From assembly GCA_020437875.1 (NCBI GenBank), contig JAGQVR010000016.1, positions 1-21,177 on the forward strand: 21,177 nucleotides of DNA. The letters run 5' to 3'. The stretch's first letter is position 1. Each line of letters opens with the position of its first letter. Shown here one piece after another: positions 1 through 8,279 of the stretch. The stretch is from Flavobacteriales bacterium. Its GTDB lineage: Bacteria > Bacteroidota > Bacteroidia > Flavobacteriales_F > PHOS-HE28. A model generated the notes under the pieces. The model saw only the letters and a list, made by a program, of their open reading frames with translations, ran no database searches and had not been told where the DNA came from. The position numbers and the translations under genes were made by a program.

Positions 1-86
1 TCTGCCGTTGCGGAGCTTCAGCGAACAAGCCCTTTTGCGATGGAAGCCATCGACGGACCGGGTTCAATGACCAGGACCCGCAGTAG
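1..86 (+). CDS. CDGSH iron-sulfur domain protein, 3' end only
   Basis: The window opens inside a gene. Reading in frame from base 3 gives a short C-terminus that ends at TAG 84-86. It contains the full 2Fe-2S ligand pattern of the CDGSH (mitoNEET-like) family: Cys-Arg-Cys, a Ser three residues after the second Cys, a Pro, then Cys-Asp-Gly-Ser-His. The three cysteines and the histidine are the known cluster ligands in this family. A basic stretch and a TGF tripeptide follow, as is usual after the motif. The 5' part lies outside the window, so length, other domains and start cannot be judged. Small bacterial CDGSH proteins are thought to act in redox or iron-sulfur handling. The specific role here is unknown. 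The other two forward frames of this stretch show no family resemblance. Confidence 0.85.
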   Translation, partial: CRCGASANKPFCDGSHRRTGFNDQDPQ

Positions 87-182
87 TCCGGTTCTTCGGG
101 TATTGTTCCCGTTTCATCGGTGTTTTCCGTGCGCGACGCTTCGGAACAGGCTAAATTCGCACCCGCAGCACCTTGCGACCGT

Positions 183-1637
183 ATGATCGTCCAGGACCAA
201 CACCATGTGCCTTTGAGCCCTGCCCAGAAGGCGCGGCGGATCAACATGGACAGCGACCTGTACGGCACCTTCGCCGAGATCGGGGTCGGGCAGGAAACGG
301 TAAGGCATTTCTTCCGGGCCGGTGGGGCATCCCAGACCATCGCGAAGGCGATGAGCGCCTACGACAAGGACTTCAGTAACGCGATCTATGGCAAGGAGCC
401 GGGCAATCGCTTCGTCTGTGAAAGCCGGCTGATGAACATGCTCCGGCATGAGTATGGCTTGATCAAGGAGCGCCTCAGCCGCTCGGACCACCCCACCAAG
501 AAGTTCTTCACGTTCGCCAACACGGTGGCGGGCAGCACATTCGAACGCCCCCACAGTGGTCATGGATGGATCGGTGTTCGGTTCCAAACGGCTCCGGATG
601 CCCCGACCAATGACGTGATCATCCACGTCCGGCTGCATGACCCCGACATCAGCCTGCAACAGGAGAGCATCGGAGTGATGGGCGTCAACCTCCTCCATGG
701 TTGCCTGATGCATCACGGTGATCCGCAGGCCATCATGACCGCACTGTACGATAATGTGAGCCGGCATGTGGTGGAGGTGGACATGGTCCAGATGAACGGT
801 CCGGCCTTCGCGACCGTGGACAACCGGCTGTTGAGCCTGCAACTCGTTAAGCGGGGCTACACGGATGCGGTGCTTTTCGGACCCGATGGACAGAACCTCC
901 AGGCCAGCGAGGCGCTGTACAAGAAGAACATCCTCGCCATCCGCGGCAGCTTCCGCCCGGTGACGAAGGTGAACATCGACATGATCATGAACGGCTACAA
1001 CATGTTCATCAAGGAACAGCGTGTGGACCGTCAGAACCTGCAGGTGCTCTTCGAGATCACCCTGAACAACCTGCGCGCCGACACCGGCGATGTGGATGAA
1101 AAGGACTTCATCGATCGCGCCGATATCCTGTGCTCCCTTGGCCAGACCGTGTTGATCAGCAACTACCAGGAGTATTACAAGCTCGTGGAGTACTTCAGCC
1201 GATATACGAAGGCGCGCATGGGCATCATCCTCGGGGTGAACAACCTGATCGATGTCTTCGATGAGAAGTACTACAGGCACCTCAACGGCGGCATGCTCGA
1301 GGCCTTCGGTATCCTGTTCACCAGGGACCTGAAGATCTACGTATACCCGAGCCGTGCCGCGGAGGACGAGGAGATCATGACCACGGCCAACATGCCGGTG
1401 CACCCGCGCCTGCAGCCATTGTACGACTACCTCCTGTTCAACAAGCGGATCGTGGACATCAACACCTTCGATCCCAATGTGCTGCACATCTTCAGCAAGC
1501 ACGTACTGGACCTCATCAGACAGGGCAAGGGCGGTTGGGAAGTTCTGGTGCCTCCGTACGTGGACAACATGATCAAGGACAACCGGTTGTTCGGCTACCA
1601 GCCTTCGACCAAGGAGGCGGATATGGCCAAGGCCTGA
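183..1637 (+). CDS. Conserved protein of uncertain function, about 484 residues
   Basis: This soluble protein has no signal peptide and no membrane segment. I placed the start at ATG 183. The frame is open back to a GTG at 120, and an ATG at 246 is also possible. I prefer 183 because the residues after it (LSPAQKARRIN, then LYGTFAEIGVGQE near residues 26-38) resemble the N-terminus I associate with this family in Bacteroidota, and because a weak -7-like box (TAAATTCG, 152-159) lies just upstream of it. The sequence is acidic and well folded in appearance, with recurring motifs such as GWIGVRFQ, DNRLLSLQL and RGSFRPVTKVN. I recall close homologues carrying unreliable database names such as nicotinate-nucleotide adenylyltransferase or TonB-dependent receptor. 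I see no nucleotidyltransferase HxGH signature and no beta-barrel features, so I do not adopt either name. It stands 55 bases before the DUF4846 gene. Confidence 0.85.
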   Translation: MIVQDQHHVPLSPAQKARRINMDSDLYGTFAEIGVGQETVRHFFRAGGASQTIAKAMSAYDKDFSNAIYGKEPGNRFVCESRLMNMLRHEYGLIKERLSRSDHPTKKFFTFANTVAGSTFERPHSGHGWIGVRFQTAPDAPTNDVIIHVRLHDPDISLQQESIGVMGVNLLHGCLMHHGDPQAIMTALYDNVSRHVVEVDMVQMNGPAFATVDNRLLSLQLVKRGYTDAVLFGPDGQNLQASEALYKKNILAIRGSFRPVTKVNIDMIMNGYNMFIKEQRVDRQNLQVLFEITLNNLRADTGDVDEKDFIDRADILCSLGQTVLISNYQEYYKLVEYFSRYTKARMGIILGVNNLIDVFDEKYYRHLNGGMLEAFGILFTRDLKIYVYPSRAAEDEEIMTTANMPVHPRLQPLYDYLLFNKRIVDINTFDPNVLHIFSKHVLDLIRQGKGGWEVLVPPYVDNMIKDNRLFGYQPSTKEADMAKA

Positions 1638-1692
1638 TCGGCCCGAAGGACTACCGCCGTTACCACGTCAGTCTTTCCGCATTCAACGAGGA

Positions 1693-2481
1693 ATGAACCT
1701 TCCTGCTTTCACCTACGTGCTCCTCTGCGCGGTGGCTGGTATGCATGGGGACGATATCGGGTCCCGCATTCCCGCGCCACCCGGTGCGATCCGGATGAAC
1801 GTGCCCGATGGTTCATTCGCGGCCTACCTGCGTTCCCTTCCGCTACTACCACAAGGTTCTGCCGTTCACACCTACGATGGTGGCCTGAAACACCGGCAGG
1901 ATGTCCATGCCGCGGTGCTCGACATCAGCGTGGGCCATCGTGACCTTCAGCAATGCGCTGACGCTGTTATCCGGCTGCGGGCCGAGTACCTGTTCGCACA
2001 GGAGCGGTATGATGAGATCGCGTTCGACTTCACGAACCGGTTCCGGGCGGAATTCAAGCGATGGAGGCAGGGTGAACGGATCACGGTGAGCGGGAACACG
2101 TGCACCTGGGTGAGGACGGCGAAGCCCGATACTTCGCACGAGGCGCTCCTATCCTATCTGCGTACAGTCTTCACCTACGCCGGTACGCTCAGCCTGAGCA
2201 GGGAATTGCGTCCTGCCAGCCATCTGCCGATGGCCATCGGCGATGTATTCATCCAAGGGGGAAGTCCAGGTCATGCCATCATCGTGCTCGATCTTGCCCG
2301 GATGGCGGATGGTCGTAATGCCTTCCTGCTGGCCCAGAGCTACATGCCCGCGCAGCAGATCCATGTGCTCAGGAACCTGGCGCAGCCCGAACACGGTGCC
2401 TGGTTCATCGAAGGAGAGGATGATCGGCTGCGCACCCCGGAATGGACCTTTTCCTGGGGAGACCGGAAGCGCTGGTCGTGA
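1693..2481 (+). CDS. DUF4846 domain-containing protein
   Basis: This is a 262-residue protein with a hydrophobic N-terminus (residues 3-17) that may be a short signal sequence, so export is likely but not certain. It matches what I know of the DUF4846 family: IPAPPGAIR near residues 26-34, GSFAAYLRSLPL near 40-51, then YDGGLK, a DLQQCADAVIRLRAEYL block at 84-100, VFTYAGTLSLSREL in the middle, GDVFIQGGSPGHAIIV and AQSYMPAQQIHVL towards the C-terminus, and a terminal PEWTFSW. The biochemical function of the family is not established. The GSPGHAIIVLD segment recalls the His-containing strand of papain-like folds, but no partner cysteine is obvious. An AGGA lies directly before the ATG. The stop is 24 bases before the WD40 gene start, so co-transcription with it is plausible. 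Confidence 0.88.
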   Translation: MNLPAFTYVLLCAVAGMHGDDIGSRIPAPPGAIRMNVPDGSFAAYLRSLPLLPQGSAVHTYDGGLKHRQDVHAAVLDISVGHRDLQQCADAVIRLRAEYLFAQERYDEIAFDFTNRFRAEFKRWRQGERITVSGNTCTWVRTAKPDTSHEALLSYLRTVFTYAGTLSLSRELRPASHLPMAIGDVFIQGGSPGHAIIVLDLARMADGRNAFLLAQSYMPAQQIHVLRNLAQPEHGAWFIEGEDDRLRTPEWTFSWGDRKRWS

Positions 2482-2505
2482 AGGAATCCGATCTTCGCTG
2501 TGTCC

Positions 2506-3405
2506 ATGCGACATAGTGCCACCTTCCAGGGACATACCGCCTCGATCTACGCGCTGGCACCAGGGACAAGGCCCGGTCATTTCCTCAGTGCCGGAGGTGA
2601 TGGCCGTGTGGTTGAGTGGGATCTTCACCATCCGGCACAGGGTGTCCAGCGGATCACGGTCGATCGACCTGTGTACGCGGTGAGGTACCACCACGGGACC
2701 GGATCACTGTTCGTTGGGACCGATACCGGTGGCCTTCACGTTTTTGACCTTGAGCAACGACGGGAGATCCAGTTGTTCGAAGTACATGGACTAGGCGTGT
2801 TCCGGATCCTCCAGCTGGCCAACGGCCTTGTGGCCTGTGCCGGAGGTGACGGAAGTTTGAGCCTGTGGGAAGAGCAAGGTCGGAACGGTCTCAGACTCCA
2901 CAGACAGATCCCATTATCCGATGGCAAGTTGCGTGACCTGGCGACCTCGGCCGATGGGTCAACGCTTGCCGTGGCTTGTGGGGACGGATGCATCAGGGTG
3001 CTTGACACCACGACATTCAATGAGTTGAGCACGGTGGAAGCTCATTCCGGTGGATGCACGAGCCTGGCGTTCCACCCCTTCAAACCGGTTCTAATGAGTG
3101 GTGGGAAGGATGGCTCTATTGGTGCATGGCATACGGCGCAGCACTTCGATGCGGTCCACCGGTTCAAGGCCCATTCAGGCAGTGTATATGCCGTCGGCTT
3201 CGCTCCTGATGGGATGACGATGTTCACAGCGAGCAGGGACAAGACCTTGAAGGCATGGAACGCACAGGACCTTTCACCGACCGGGAGCCTGCCCCGCCCC
3301 GTCGGTTCAGCTCCTCGTTCCGTGAATGCCATGCTATGGGTCGATAGGATGCTGATATCAGCGGGTGACGACCGGCTGGTCCATGGCTGGGTACCGGATC
3401 GATGA
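2506..3405 (+). CDS. WD40 repeat beta-propeller protein
   Basis: This 299-residue protein consists almost entirely of WD40 repeats. I count seven blades, each ending in a W/V-x-D/W-like strand after a G-D/K-D-G turn (for example GGDGRVVEWD, GGDGSLSLWE, CGDGCIRVLD, GGKDGSIGAWH, SRDKTLKAWN, AGDDRLVHGW). Several blades carry the canonical GH or HS dipeptide at their start (QGHTAS, AHSGGC, AHSGSVY). Seven blades is the usual number for a closed propeller, so the protein is probably one complete ring with no added domain. There is no signal peptide, so a cytoplasmic scaffold role is likely, but partners cannot be inferred. I chose ATG 2506 over the in-frame GTG at 2500 because it begins immediately before blade 1. 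The gene sits between the DUF4846 gene and the secreted T9SS cargo gene. Confidence 0.92.
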   Translation: MRHSATFQGHTASIYALAPGTRPGHFLSAGGDGRVVEWDLHHPAQGVQRITVDRPVYAVRYHHGTGSLFVGTDTGGLHVFDLEQRREIQLFEVHGLGVFRILQLANGLVACAGGDGSLSLWEEQGRNGLRLHRQIPLSDGKLRDLATSADGSTLAVACGDGCIRVLDTTTFNELSTVEAHSGGCTSLAFHPFKPVLMSGGKDGSIGAWHTAQHFDAVHRFKAHSGSVYAVGFAPDGMTMFTASRDKTLKAWNAQDLSPTGSLPRPVGSAPRSVNAMLWVDRMLISAGDDRLVHGWVPDR

Positions 3406-3448
3406 CCGGTGGGGACCAGGTCTTGTCGGACCGGCTTATCTTGGTATC

Positions 3449-5332
3449 ATGCTCCGATCCATTCGCTGGCGCCCAGCTTCCCTGGCCTGTGCGTTCACCA
3501 TCGTGAACGCGGTCAGCGCCGGTCACATCATCGGCGGTGAGTTGTTCTACGACCATCTTGGCGATGGACAGTACCAGATCACGCTGCGGCTTTATCGCGA
3601 TTGCAATGGGACCGGTGCCGAATTCGATGCGATCGGATACATCACGGTCTTCACGGGAGATGGTGCCTTCTACCAGAACCTGAACGTTCCGTATCCGGGC
3701 AGCACCTTCATCCCGGTCGAGCTGGAGAGCCCTTGCCTGACGCTGCCGCCGGATCTGTGTATCGAGACCACATCCTATGTCACCACGGTCCAGCTACCGG
3801 CCAATTCAACGGGGTATCATATCAGCTACCAGCGTTGCTGCCGGCAGCCCGCGATCGTGAATCTGCTGAACTCGGTCGATCTGGGACTGACATGCACCAC
3901 GCAGATCCCACCGCAAGGCAACGAGCAGAATGGTTCTCCACGATTCAATTCCTTACCGCCCGCTGCGCTATGCCTCGACCAACCGCTCGTCTTCGACCAT
4001 TCGGCCGCTGACCCGGATGGTGACCAATTGGTGTATTCGCTGACCACACCCTTTCACGGTGCGGACGATCTCGTCCCGTACCCGACGCAATCTGAACCTC
4101 CGCCCTACCAGCCGGTGACCTGGTCTCCAGGCTACAACGCGGACCACCAGATCGACTCGGAACCGCTCATGGCGATTGACCCGGTGACGGGTGTCCTGAC
4201 CCTGCGACCGACCGTTCAAGGCAATTTCGTGATCGCGGTCAGTGCGAAAGAGTACCGGAACGGGGTCCTGTTGTCCGAGACGATCCGGGATTACCTGTTC
4301 TCGGTCGTGCCTTGCGATGCGGAGGTGGAAGCATCCATCGTGCCGCAGGGGATCTTCTGCACCGGTGATCTCACCGTGAACTTCATGAACAACAGCCAGG
4401 GTGGTCAGACCTGGGCCTGGGACTTCGGTGATCCAGTGATCGGTGATGACATTTCCACGGAACAGGATCCCTCTTGGACCTATCCCAGCTTCGGGACCTA
4501 CACGGCCACATTGATCGCGGAACCAGGACAGGTTTGTGCGGATACCACACAGGTCACCTACGCACTATACCCCGCACCGGAACCGTACTTCGTGGTACCG
4601 GATACGGCTTGCGGACCGGTGGTCATGGACCTCTTCGCCCGCGGGCAGGGTTTTGGGCCGGACGCGCTCATCGGCTGGGACCTGGGTCCGAACGCCACTC
4701 CATCGACGGCCACTGGTGCGGAGGTGGCGGTGGAATTCTCCGCCAATGGGCCGCATCCGGTGATCCTGACCGTGGCGGAGAATGGCTGCACGGGTTCGTT
4801 CACGGCATCCATCGTGAACTCACCCCAGCCGGTGGCCTTCATCTCCGGGACACCAGCCTCACCGCTACCCGCAGGTGCCGACATCGTGTTCATGGATGCC
4901 TCCAACATGAACGGTGCCCAGATCTCCGACATCGAGTGGTTCCTTGACGGGAACGTGGTGCAGATGGGCGGGACCGATTGGGCGTGGAACGATGCAGGTC
5001 CCGGAAACCATGTGATCACGCTTGCGATCTCGACCATCGATGGTTGCACCTCGACCTACGAGCTCCCATATGTCATCATACCGGATGACATCCTGGTTCC
5101 GAACGTCTTCACACCGAACAATGATGGTTCCAACGATGCATTGGTCATCGAGAACGTACAGTTCTACGGGAACACGCTGCGGATATACAATCGTTGGGGG
5201 CAGATCGTCTTTGAAGCCGTGAACTATCGCAACCAGTGGCGGGCCACCGACATCCCGGACGGTACGTACTACCTCGTGCTGCACCTGGACGACGGACGTG
5301 AGATCACCGGACACCTGACCTTGCTTCGGTAG
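3449..5332 (+). CDS. Secreted PKD-domain protein with T9SS type B (gliding motility-associated) C-terminal sorting domain
   Basis: This is a 627-residue exported protein. The frame is open from GTG 3365, but ATG 3449 begins a proper signal peptide (basic start, hydrophobic residues 9-22, cleavage likely after VSA at 22-24), and the mature protein starts GHIIGGELFY. The N-terminal 280 residues form a region often seen in Bacteroidota adhesin-like proteins (LYRDCNGTG, YQRCCRQPAIVNL, then a DPDGDQLVYSL cadherin-like motif). A clear PKD domain follows at about 309-360 (WAWDFGD, then WTYPSFGTYTATL), then two more PKD-like domains at about 379-451 and 461-545. The last 81 residues are the CHU_C/gliding motility C-terminal domain: VPNVFTPNNDGSND, IYNRWGQIVFE, W-x-ATDIPDGTYY. 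In this family that domain directs transport across the outer membrane by the type IX system. Ligand or surface role is unknown. A TATCTTGG box lies just upstream, at 3437-3444. Confidence 0.93.
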   Translation: MLRSIRWRPASLACAFTIVNAVSAGHIIGGELFYDHLGDGQYQITLRLYRDCNGTGAEFDAIGYITVFTGDGAFYQNLNVPYPGSTFIPVELESPCLTLPPDLCIETTSYVTTVQLPANSTGYHISYQRCCRQPAIVNLLNSVDLGLTCTTQIPPQGNEQNGSPRFNSLPPAALCLDQPLVFDHSAADPDGDQLVYSLTTPFHGADDLVPYPTQSEPPPYQPVTWSPGYNADHQIDSEPLMAIDPVTGVLTLRPTVQGNFVIAVSAKEYRNGVLLSETIRDYLFSVVPCDAEVEASIVPQGIFCTGDLTVNFMNNSQGGQTWAWDFGDPVIGDDISTEQDPSWTYPSFGTYTATLIAEPGQVCADTTQVTYALYPAPEPYFVVPDTACGPVVMDLFARGQGFGPDALIGWDLGPNATPSTATGAEVAVEFSANGPHPVILTVAENGCTGSFTASIVNSPQPVAFISGTPASPLPAGADIVFMDASNMNGAQISDIEWFLDGNVVQMGGTDWAWNDAGPGNHVITLAISTIDGCTSTYELPYVIIPDDILVPNVFTPNNDGSNDALVIENVQFYGNTLRIYNRWGQIVFEAVNYRNQWRATDIPDGTYYLVLHLDDGREITGHLTLLR

Positions 5333-5351
5333 AGGTCGACCGACATAGTTA

Positions 5352-6335
5352 TCAGCGCCAGTGCTCCAGATACCAAGGCAGGGCCTTGCGCAAGCCGGTG
5401 CGGAGGTCGATCATCGGCTCGTAGCCCAGCAGCTCACGCGCCTTGCTGATATCCGCCAGCGAATCGCGGACATCCCCTGCCCGTTCCGCCACGTGCACCG
5501 GCTCCACCCTGCCGATCGCCTCATCCATCCGGGCCATCTCCTCGCGTAACACGTGCACCAGCTCCAGCAGGGTCGTGCGAGCCCCATAGGCCACATTGAA
5601 CACCTCCCCGGAGCATCGTGCATCCTCCACGGCGATCGCTTGTTCGATCACCCGGGACACATTGCCCACGTATGTGAAGTCACGCGACTGAAGCCCGTCA
5701 CCATGGATGCGGGGCGCTTCATTCCGAAGGAAGGCCCGAATGAACTTCGGGATGGCGGCCGCATAAGGACCTTCGGGATCCTGTCGCTCGCCGAAGACGT
5801 TGAAGAAGCGGAGCCCGAGGGTGTCCATGCCGTGTAGCCTGCTGTAAACACCTGCGTACAGTTCGTTGGTCACCTTGGTCACCGCGTAGGGTGACAAGGG
5901 TCGGCCGATGTACGATTCCTGTTTCGGGAGCTCCTTGGAGTCCCCATAAACACTCGAACTGGATGCGTATACGAATCGACGGACACCCGCGGACCGGGCA
6001 GCCTCCAGCATGTTCAAAAAGCCGGTCAGGTTCGTCGCGTGTGTGGCGAGCGGGTCCTGGATGGAGCGGGGCACGGAGCCCAGAGCGGCGAGATGGACGA
6101 CCACTTCCACGCCGTTGACCGCAGCAATGCACTGGTCAACGGAACGTATGTCCGCTTCCTCGAACGTGAAGGTCTTCCCTCCTTCCAGGTGGCTGATGTT
6201 CTCGCGGCGGCTCGTGGCCAGGTTGTCCATGCACCGCACCTGATGACCTGCCGCCACCAACGCATCGCAGACATGGCTGCCGATGAAGCCGCTGCCCCCC
6301 GTGACGAGGATCCGGCGGCTCGGTGAACTGCTCAT
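5352..6335 (-). CDS. NAD-dependent sugar-nucleotide 4-epimerase (UDP-GlcNAc/UDP-Glc type, WbpP/TviC-like)
   Basis: This 327-residue protein is an extended short-chain dehydrogenase. The NAD-binding Rossmann motif TGGSGFIG lies at 12-19 with Asp37 closing the second strand. The catalytic set is visible as the serine run at 125-128 (YASSSSVYGD) and Tyr150-x3-Lys154 (SPYAVTK). The blocks ELPKQES, PLSPYAVTKVTNELYA, RFFNVFGERQDPEGPYAAAIP and DFTYVGNV are typical of UDP-N-acetylglucosamine 4-epimerases of the WbpP/TviC group, which make UDP-GalNAc for surface polysaccharide. UDP-glucose 4-epimerase or a uronate epimerase remains possible, since substrate choice cannot be read with certainty. The start lies 37 bases downstream of the rny stop on the same strand, so read-through from rny is likely. 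It converges with the T9SS cargo gene across 19 bases. Confidence 0.9.
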   Translation of the reverse strand: MSSSPSRRILVTGGSGFIGSHVCDALVAAGHQVRCMDNLATSRRENISHLEGGKTFTFEEADIRSVDQCIAAVNGVEVVVHLAALGSVPRSIQDPLATHATNLTGFLNMLEAARSAGVRRFVYASSSSVYGDSKELPKQESYIGRPLSPYAVTKVTNELYAGVYSRLHGMDTLGLRFFNVFGERQDPEGPYAAAIPKFIRAFLRNEAPRIHGDGLQSRDFTYVGNVSRVIEQAIAVEDARCSGEVFNVAYGARTTLLELVHVLREEMARMDEAIGRVEPVHVAERAGDVRDSLADISKARELLGYEPMIDLRTGLRKALPWYLEHWR

Positions 6336-6372
6336 GGTGCTGACCGCTTCGCTTGTTCCGACCTGTCGCGGA

Positions 6373-7914
6373 TCACTTGGCCACCGCTACGGACCGCTTT
6401 TCACGGATCACCGTGATCTTCACCTGGCCCGGGTAGGTCATCTCGTTCATGATCCGGTCCGCGATCCGCAGGCTCAGCTCGTCGCTCTGCACGTCGCTGA
6501 TCTTCTCGCTTTCCACCATCACACGAAGCTCGCGACCGGCCTGGATGGCGAAGGCCTTGGTGACCCCGTTGTAGCTCATGGCCAGGCTCTCCAGGTCCTT
6601 CAGGCGCTGGATGTACGCCTCCGTGGCCTCCCGACGCGCACCCGGGCGGGCCCCACTGATCGCATCACATGCCTGGATGATCGGGGACAGCAGGGTCGTC
6701 ATCTCGATCTCGTCGTGGTGGGCACCGATCGCATTGCAGACATCGGGCTTCTCGCCGAACTTCTCCGCCATCTTCATGCCCAGCAAGGCATGCGGCAGCT
6801 CCGGTTCCTCGTCGGGCACCTTGCCAATGTCGTGGAGGAGGCCGGCGCGTTTGGCGGCCTTCGGGTTGAGGCCCAGCTCCGCGGCCATGATGGCGCTGAG
6901 GTTAGCCACCTCGCGGCTGTGCTGCAATAGATTCTGCCCGTATGAACTCCGGTACTTCATGCGTCCCACCATGCGCATGAGCTCCCCGTGCAGGCCATGG
7001 ATCCCGAGATCGATGCAGGTGCGCTTCCCGGTCTCCAGGATCTCCTCCTCGAGGTGCTTCTTGGTCTTCGCCACGATCTCCTCGATCCGTGCCGGGTGGA
7101 TACGCCCATCCTTCACCAGTTGGTGCAGGGACAGCCGGGCCACTTCCCGCCGCACCGCATCGAAGCAGCTCAGGATGATGGCCCCGGGCGTGTCATCGAC
7201 GATGATCTCCACACCGGTGGCCTCTTCCAGGGTGCGGATGTTCCGGCCTTCACGACCGATGATCCGGCCCTTCACATCATCATTCTCGATGTGGAAGACG
7301 CTGACGCTGTTCTCCACCGCATGTTCCGTGGCCACCCGCTGGATGGTCTGGATCACGATGCGCTTTGCTTCCTTGTTGGCCGTGAGCTTAGCTTCCTCCT
7401 GGATGTCCTTGATGGTGGCCATGGCCGCCGTGCGGGCCTCGTCCTTCAGGCTCTCGACCAGTTGCTTCTTGGCATCCTCGGCGTTAAGGCCGCTCATGCT
7501 CTCCAGGAGGTGCACCTGCTTGGTGTGGAGCTTCTCCGTCTCCTCCTGCCGCCGCTCCAATCCGTTGATTTTCTGCTGCAGGTCCTCCTTCAACCGGTCC
7601 ACCTGCTTCTCCTTGTTCCCAAGGTCCTGCTGTTGCCGGCTGAGCTGTTGTTCGCGCTGTTTGGCCTTCTCCTGGGCCTGGTTCACGTGCTTCTCCCGCT
7701 CGCGCACCTCCTTCTCATGCTCCTCCTTGAGTTGCAGGAACTTCTCCTTGGCTTGTACGATCTTTTCCTTCTTCAAGGCTTCGGCCTGAACCTCCGCCTC
7801 CTTCAGGATCACATCGCTCCGCTTCTTCATAGCGGCGTTCAACACCAGATACACGACCGCGCCGCCGCCAACAAGGCCGACAAGTGCGCCGATCAGAATG
7901 CTCATCATCTCCAT
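6373..7914 (-). CDS. rny: Ribonuclease Y
   Basis: RNase Y is a membrane-anchored endoribonuclease that initiates mRNA decay. This 513-residue protein shows the whole family architecture at close to the usual length. An N-terminal membrane segment lies at about 4-26. A long charged coiled coil follows (about 30-190, rich in Lys, Glu and Gln), then a KH RNA-binding domain with the GREG loop at 220-223 (KGRIIGREGRNIRTLE), then an HD phosphohydrolase domain with GQNLLQHS (His332), the metal-binding pair His361-Asp362 in GLLHDIGK, and HHDE at 399-402. The C-terminus ends with VKITVIREKRSVAVAK. An AGGA lies 4 bases before the ATG. The gene follows zapA after a 65-base gap on the same strand. That adjacency is, to my knowledge, common in Bacteroidota. 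Confidence is high. Confidence 0.97.
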   Translation of the reverse strand: MEMMSILIGALVGLVGGGAVVYLVLNAAMKKRSDVILKEAEVQAEALKKEKIVQAKEKFLQLKEEHEKEVREREKHVNQAQEKAKQREQQLSRQQQDLGNKEKQVDRLKEDLQQKINGLERRQEETEKLHTKQVHLLESMSGLNAEDAKKQLVESLKDEARTAAMATIKDIQEEAKLTANKEAKRIVIQTIQRVATEHAVENSVSVFHIENDDVKGRIIGREGRNIRTLEEATGVEIIVDDTPGAIILSCFDAVRREVARLSLHQLVKDGRIHPARIEEIVAKTKKHLEEEILETGKRTCIDLGIHGLHGELMRMVGRMKYRSSYGQNLLQHSREVANLSAIMAAELGLNPKAAKRAGLLHDIGKVPDEEPELPHALLGMKMAEKFGEKPDVCNAIGAHHDEIEMTTLLSPIIQACDAISGARPGARREATEAYIQRLKDLESLAMSYNGVTKAFAIQAGRELRVMVESEKISDVQSDELSLRIADRIMNEMTYPGQVKITVIREKRSVAVAK

Positions 7915-7979
7915 GAGTCCTACTTTTTTAAGCGGACCATGTCACGTCCCGGAAAGGGTCGTACCGAGCGGAAGGCGGG

Positions 7980-8261
7980 TCAACCCTGGAGATCGGCCAG
8001 CATGTGTTCGATGGCTCCAAGAGCGGCATCCGCTTCCGCCTCCTGCCGCACAGCAGTGGCGTTCAACGCGCGTACCGTCACCTCCAGGGAGGCCATCGCC
8101 AACAGGTCCTGCTTGTCGGTCAACGGGTAGTTGGCCTTCAAGCGGGCTATGCTCTCATTGATCTCTTCCACGGCCCGGCGCACGTTCTCCTCCTCCGATG
8201 CCTGTATCGTGAGGGGATAGGCGCGGCCCGCTAGTTCAACCCTGATCGATCGTTCTTCCAT
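7980..8261 (-). CDS. zapA: Cell division protein ZapA
   Basis: ZapA binds FtsZ and bundles its filaments at the division ring. This 93-residue protein has the family's form: an N-terminal beta hairpin (IRVELAGRAYPLTIQASEEENVRRA, roughly residues 5-30), a helix carrying INESIARLKANYPLTDKQDLLAMASLEVTV (the DKQDLLAM block is the most recognisable family signature in Bacteroidota), and a C-terminal helix that would form the coiled-coil dimer. Length is typical of the group. It sits 18 bases downstream of a small coiled-coil gene and 65 bases upstream of rny, all on the same strand. The three genes appear to share the promoter at 8600-8607. Confidence 0.92.
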   Translation of the reverse strand: MEERSIRVELAGRAYPLTIQASEEENVRRAVEEINESIARLKANYPLTDKQDLLAMASLEVTVRALNATAVRQEAEADAALGAIEHMLADLQG

Positions 8262-8279
8262 GGCTTCGTGCGATCGTTC

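Noticed and set aside
114..1502. Long minus-strand open frame of 462 codons opposite the first complete gene
   Set aside because: It is rich in His, Val and Glu in the manner of antisense frames in GC-rich DNA, has no family resemblance, and lies fully opposite a well-supported gene.
2506..3405. WD40 repeats as a DNA-level tandem repeat
   Set aside because: The blades are similar only as protein; the DNA shows no recent duplication.
5326..5343. Possible terminator between the convergent T9SS cargo and epimerase genes (TCGGT/ACCGA, with a GGTCGACC palindrome)
   Set aside because: The stem is only 5 base pairs with no T tract, which is too weak to call.
6578..8130. Long plus-strand frames opposite rny and zapA, Ser/Arg- or Leu-rich
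   Set aside because: They are mirror images of the rny coiled coil; the Leu and Ser runs come from antisense Glu/Lys/Gln codons. The rny and zapA assignments are secure.
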